Part shown: one piece after another, positions 59,954 to 64,000 of the stretch
Layout of the letters: every line of letters begins with the position of its first letter
How positions within the stretch are numbered: position 1 is the first letter of the stretch
Origin: Fistulifera solaris
Taxonomy: Eukaryota > Bacillariophyta > Bacillariophyceae > Naviculales > Stauroneidaceae
Direction of reading: 5' to 3'
Assembly (NCBI GenBank): GCA_030295235.1
Contig: AP026126.1
Coordinates: 186,001 to 250,000, forward strand
Length of the DNA stretch: 64,000 bases
Position numbers and translations under genes: made by a program
Notes under the pieces: generated by a model
Database searches by the model: none
What the model was told of the DNA's origin: nothing
Seen by the model: only the letters and a program-made list of their open reading frames with translations

Positions 59954-60962
59954 ATGAAAGCACAGGAAGTACTCCGTCTCGCCAAAGCTTGTCTCCAAGA
60001 CGATTCTCTTACGGAGCGGTCGGTGTCGACCCGACGCGTTTGCAGTTTATGGTCCGGTATGGGTTCCATTTATGAACTGCGCATCAATAATCGCCTCCAT
60101 GTCGCCGTCAAACACGTACCCGCGGCAAACCCGAAAGAGATGAAAGACTTTGGCGAACGCCGCAAAGCTGTCGCTTACCAAGTGGAGGGGAATTTTTACG
60201 AACATGCGGCACCCCATTTTCCAACACTCCGTTTGCCACAACTTTATCACATCGAACGTTCCGAAAATTCCATTACCCTGTGCCTGGAATGGATGAGTGG
60301 ACCTCGCTATTCCTCCCTCGTCGCGTGTGGAAGACGCATTGACTTGGCTGGCGACCTTGCACAGCGAAAGTTGGGGACGTGCCGATGCCCTTGTCGCATC
60401 GTGTGGATTGCACGCACAGGGAACGTACTGGCATTTGGACACGCGACCCGAGGAACATGCGCAAATGTCGTCCACAGGATGGGAAGGACGGTTAAAACGT
60501 GCGGCACGGGCGATTCATGATGCGCTGGAGCGCGATGTCATGCAATGCATCGTACACGGGGATGTGAAGGAGCCCAATTTATTACTCGACCCAGATGGGG
60601 GCGTGACCATGTGCGATTTTCAATACACCGGAAAAGGTTCACCCACCCAAGATTTGGCGTATTTTTTCTGTTCGTCAGTCGACACGGAGGAATGCGATGA
60701 AGAGCAATTGCTAGAGCATTATCACAAAATATTGACGCAGAAGTTAGTCGATCAATCCGCTATTCCTAGCTGGGATCACTTACAGCTTTCGATGGACCTC
60801 GCTTATTGCGATTTCTGTCGATTTATGAGTGGATGGGGTTACTGGGGTTCGGTGGATATCATTCAATCGAGAGTGCAGGCAGTTTTGAATCGCATAGATA
60901 ATGGCAAAGATTTGGGCTCGGAAGAAGCGTACGACGCTGCTATTCGCAATCATTTTTGGTGA
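59954..60962 (+). CDS. APH/choline-kinase-like small-molecule phosphotransferase
   Basis: From ATG 59954 the product has about 335 residues. The N-lobe includes SGMGSIYELRINNRLHVAVK (glycine loop and ATP-binding Lys). The catalytic loop is CIVHGDVKEPNLLLD, and the metal-binding segment is VTMCDFQYTGKGSPTQDLAY, as in the aminoglycoside phosphotransferase/CHK kinase fold. A helical C-terminal lobe follows. The N- and C-terminal frames meet near 60290-60303; one C fewer in ACCTCGC (60301-60307) gives SGLAIPPSSRVEDALTWLA. Substrates of this fold are small hydroxyl compounds (choline, ecdysteroids, sugars); here unknown. Cytosolic location is inferred. Confidence 0.7.
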
Positions 60963-61236
60963 TTTGAAGCGAAATAATGCTGTGAGATGTGAGAATTGTA
61001 TTATTGCTAAACTAGCTAAAGCAAAGATTTATAAAGAGTGAAATGGCTAAAAGCTGTTTTAGAGAACGAGTTCATCATTCGTGATTGACAAAAGTCCCGG
61101 AAGCCGTCCGTCGTCGTTCACTTCGATGCGTTTCGTTTCCCTTCCGACACTTATTTCTCAAGGTTTGTTGTGCTGTGCTTCTTATTGTTTCCTTCTTAAA
61201 GGAATAATCAAACAACATCTGATTACTAATACACAA

Positions 61237-62168
61237 ATGGAACGACTACAACAACTGATGAACAGCATGCCCGGCGGCATGGGCGGTATGGGCGGAGGTG
61301 ACTCGCCGTCACCGGATTGCTCCGAAAAAGTACACGTGTCTTCGTTAGCCTTGCTGAAAATGTTGAAACACGGACGTGCGGGGGTTCCTATGGAAGTCAT
61401 GGGACTCATGTTGGGGCAATTTGTCGATGATTACACCATTCATTGTGTCGATGTCTTTGCCATGCCGCAATCGGGAACGACCGTCTCCGTTGAGGCCGTC
61501 GATCCGGTCTTTCAAACGAAAATGATGGAAATGCTCAAGCAGACGGGTCGTCCGGAAATGGTCGTGGGGTGGTATCATTCTCATCCCGGTTTCGGGTGTT
61601 GGTTGTCTTCTACAGATATTAATACGCAATCCTCGTTTGAGCAGCTCAATCCCCGCACGGTAGCACTCGTGGTAGACCCCATTCAGTCCGTGAAAGGAAA
61701 GGTTGTTATCGACTGCTTTCGTCTCATTAATCCGCAGCTCATGATGTTGGGACAAGAACCACGACAAACGACCAGCAACATCGGTCACTTGCAAAAACCC
61801 AGCATCCAAGCACTCATTCACGGCCTCAACCGACACTACTACAGCATCGTCATTGACTATCGCAAGAACGAGCTCGAAGAGCAAATGCTCATGAATTTAC
61901 ACAAACGGAACTGGACGGCCGGACTTAAAGTACAAAAGTACGAAGATCACCAAACGTCTACCGTTGAGCTGGTGGAAAAGATGGTCAAGCTCACTCGGGA
62001 CTACAACGAGCGAGTGCAACAAGAAGAGGGGAAAACGGTCGAGCAAATTACGGTGGATAATGTGGGAAGATCGACCCGAAACGGCATTTAGAAGCCAGTG
62101 TCATAGATTTGATGAGTTCTAACATTATTCAGTGTCTGGGAACCATGTTAGACACGGTTGTTTTTTAA
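61237..62168 (+). CDS. RPN11: 26S proteasome deubiquitinase Rpn11 / PSMD14
   Basis: ATG 61237 begins [17 protein letters not shown]. The MPN+ domain has the complete JAMM site [15 protein letters not shown] (H-x-H-x7-S-x2-D) plus [35 protein letters not shown] and [18 protein letters not shown]. Rpn11 is the zinc isopeptidase of the proteasome lid that removes ubiquitin chains from substrates. The frame stops at 62091 after VGRSTRNGI. The next frame continues as [33 protein letters not shown] to TAA 62166-62168, the conserved Rpn11 C-terminus. One extra A in GGGAAGA (62064-62070) joins them into 310 residues, the human length. This is almost certainly a sequence error. Confidence 0.95.
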
Positions 62169-62653
62169 AACGTAAAGCTGCAAATGGATTGTATGTCATC
62201 AACAGCAATATTGAAATGAAACACAAGTAATAGTATTAGCCATTACAGTAGAAGTTTTGTTTCGTACCTCTTGCTTGCTGAGATCAGGTAGTCTTGTTCT
62301 TGGATAGACGGAAATAGAGCGCTATGATGCGGGTGTTCGAGCCGTCGCGTTCCTGAAAATAGACCACTTCACTGAAAATCACGGGTTTTACTCTGTGCTT
62401 CATCTGAAACGGCAAGTACCGGTACTCCTCTTCCCCACACCCTACCAGTAGGATGTCGAGTCGACAATCTCGCCAGATCCGAGACGCTTGGTTTTGATTC
62501 TCATTCATACGTTTCATGCTTTGTGCGGAACAAGTAAAGACGCATTGGGCCTCTCCACCAAAATGACAAGCAAGTCAACCTTTACGTTGCTCATAAAATG
62601 ATTTATTTATAGTTGATTATATCTTCAGCTACCGATCTCTTCACCATGACGCT
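62169..62653. other. Intergenic region
   Basis: 485 bases between convergent genes. A 77-codon minus frame at 62284-62517 is listed separately. Confidence 0.4.
62284..62517 (-). CDS. Possible small protein or 3' exon, unrecognised
   Basis: A 77-codon minus-strand frame with an ATG at 62517. Its composition is protein-like (LDILLVGCGEEEYRYLPFQM, FSEVVYFQERDGS), with hydrophobic and charged residues alternating. No family match or upstream exon was found and it lies in the short space between two convergent genes. It may be chance. Confidence 0.2.
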   Translation of the reverse strand: MKRMNENQNQASRIWRDCRLDILLVGCGEEEYRYLPFQMKHRVKPVIFSEVVYFQERDGSNTRIIALYFRLSKNKTT

Positions 62654-63706
62654 TCACTCCTCTGATTGTGCCGCCTTCCACTTGATGTAGTCTGCCTTCT
62701 GCTGTGCCAAGCGTTCCATCATGCCAAAGTAATCAAATTTGAGAGAACCCTTCCCTCGGTTCGAGCATTTGCCTTCTTCTGGATAGAATCTATCATGATC
62801 TGCCGTTCCACTCAAAAACGTAGGAATGTCGTCCTCTCCGTTCATCAATAGATCCGCAAGCTTGGGCTTGGCCTGATCGATTCCCATCAACATGACTTTC
62901 GAGGCGAGTCTTCCCGGCATCAGTGGCAGCAGTAGATTCATTACAAATTGAACAATGCTGCTGACTGGAGCAGAGATAAGGAGACTGAGACGATCCGGAT
63001 AACCACGAACCAAGGCCTTTAGCGTATTAATCATGAATTGAGGGTTCGGCGGCGGAGGAGACCCACTGTCTGCCACCACGACAAAATCGGTGACACCATC
63101 GGGCATGGAACGAATACCCGCATCCGCAAACAAAATCAAGGCATCGACTTCGGCATCGACGTTTGGATACCAAGGCTTGCGATTTGTTCGAATCCACATG
63201 ACGGGTCGACCATCTTTGGTAAACCCGTGCCAGTAGACAGAACCCGTGTTCAGACTGGTGACAAGTGCCTGTGCTTTCGACAATTTGTCCGGCTGTTCGG
63301 TGGCTTCCGGAGAGTACGGATCACCGTTCGCCAGATTGACAAGATCCTCCATCTCCGGTGCACCTGCCTCTTTACGCCATTGCATAACGTGAGTGAGCTT
63401 TTCCTGGGAGTATTCCAGAGGACGTCGCTTCTTGGGGTCTTTTGAGTAAGGTTTCGATGCGACCGAACGAATGTACGCGTCCGACAGATACATTGCATCC
63501 TCCGGAAAATCCGTGGCGATCGCAGCTCGTAATGTCGCAAGTTCTTCATCTGTTACGGCGAATTCACCTCGAACGCCTTCGTCTGCGTCTTCCTGTAAAG
63601 CATCTTCGAAGTCGTTGTCTACTTCAGCAGACATTTGTGCTTTCACTTCATCCTCGTTGTACTTGGCCGGCTCGGGCTCGGATGAGAAACCCAGCAAATT
63701 GAACAT
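62654..63706 (-). CDS. CRAL-TRIO (Sec14-like) lipid-binding protein
   Basis: ATG 63706 gives 350 residues. The first 70 are acidic (KYNEDEVKAQMSAEVDNDFE). A CRAL-TRIO N-terminal helix region (DAYIRSVASKPYSKDPKKRR, KLTHVMQWRKEAGAP) leads into the lipid-binding domain. That domain includes GSVYWHGFTKDGRPVMWIRT, DFVVVADSGSPPPPNPQFMI, TLKALVRGYPDRLSLLISAP and VSSIVQFVMNLLLPLMPGRL followed by SKVMLM. CRAL-TRIO proteins bind phosphatidylinositol, tocopherol or retinoids in a hydrophobic pocket and move them between membranes. No leader is present, so it is probably cytosolic. The frame is open further upstream, but this Met suits the family. Confidence 0.85.
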   Translation of the reverse strand: MFNLLGFSSEPEPAKYNEDEVKAQMSAEVDNDFEDALQEDADEGVRGEFAVTDEELATLRAAIATDFPEDAMYLSDAYIRSVASKPYSKDPKKRRPLEYSQEKLTHVMQWRKEAGAPEMEDLVNLANGDPYSPEATEQPDKLSKAQALVTSLNTGSVYWHGFTKDGRPVMWIRTNRKPWYPNVDAEVDALILFADAGIRSMPDGVTDFVVVADSGSPPPPNPQFMINTLKALVRGYPDRLSLLISAPVSSIVQFVMNLLLPLMPGRLASKVMLMGIDQAKPKLADLLMNGEDDIPTFLSGTADHDRFYPEEGKCSNRGKGSLKFDYFGMMERLAQQKADYIKWKAAQSEE

Positions 63707-64000
63707 GAGATCTTCCTTTCCTTTCTTAACTCGTGCACCGAAAGAGGTTATTCTCACGAGCAATCGATGAGAATGGCGATGATGATGGCTTTATTTCTTC
63801 GCGTGACTTGCACACTTTTTTCTCGTTGCGTTTCTACGTGCTTTTGTAGCTGCTTGTTTGAGGTCAGCAATGGCTCGAACTTCGAACGAAGTCGACCGTG
63901 CGTGCCGCGCCCGTCGGTCCATAATGAGTGTTCACTACTGCGCATCGGTACTAAATTACTCGAAGTAATTCGAGTTCCGATCAGCAACAGATTAACGGTC
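63707..64000. other. Upstream region of the CRAL-TRIO gene to window end
   Basis: 294 bases. A 77-codon minus frame here looks non-coding. No other feature recognised. Confidence 0.4.

Noticed and set aside
63754-63987. 77-codon minus frame at the right edge
   Set aside because: Overlaps the upstream region of the CRAL-TRIO gene and has no recognisable pattern.

Overview
The window is nuclear DNA of a photosynthetic stramenopile, almost certainly a diatom. The signs are compact genes with short GT-AG introns of about 67-95 nt, an HSF gene with diatom-style DNA-binding domains, a DUF6824-type protein, several proteins with signal peptides ending in ASAFAP-like plastid motifs, and many uncharacterised proteins of a diatom type. 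No species is assigned. About 40 protein genes were found; no rRNA, tRNA or CRISPR array was recognised.

Layout. 0-20.8 kb: a surface-protein tail, an LRR protein, a TPR-like gene, an AIF-like flavoprotein, dihydroorotase (2 exons), a DUF6824 protein, three consecutive genes with plastid/secretory leaders (tandem thioredoxin-fold protein, unknown, parvulin), a GT25-like enzyme, homogentisate 1,2-dioxygenase (2 exons), a damaged ankyrin gene and 7-dehydrocholesterol reductase. 21.3-24.4 kb: a decayed non-LTR retrotransposon with a restriction-like endonuclease. 24.8-45.7 kb: a dense gene block with a run of DNA-break-related genes (Ku70, BCP1/BCCIP, a YqaJ/RecB-like nuclease), a trypsin, and several glycosyltransferase-like Golgi/ER proteins, including two fucosyltransferase-like paralogues 10 kb apart. 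45.7-50.1 kb: a gene-poor region with palindrome clusters, a minisatellite, a 563-bp TIR element flanked by 8-bp target duplications, and one cysteine-rich surface protein. 50.1-63.7 kb: a large disordered protein, a plastid fibrillin, a coiled-coil protein, a glycosyltransferase-like protein, a Lin0512-family protein, an HSF with two DNA-binding domains, an APH-like kinase, the proteasome deubiquitinase Rpn11 and a CRAL-TRIO protein.

A pervasive oddity is that about 16 apparent single-base frameshifts, nearly all at short homopolymers, interrupt otherwise well-conserved genes, including ultra-conserved Rpn11. The simplest reading is residual indel error in a long-read assembly. Coordinates below therefore span the whole gene where both halves are clearly one protein, and the suspected site is stated.
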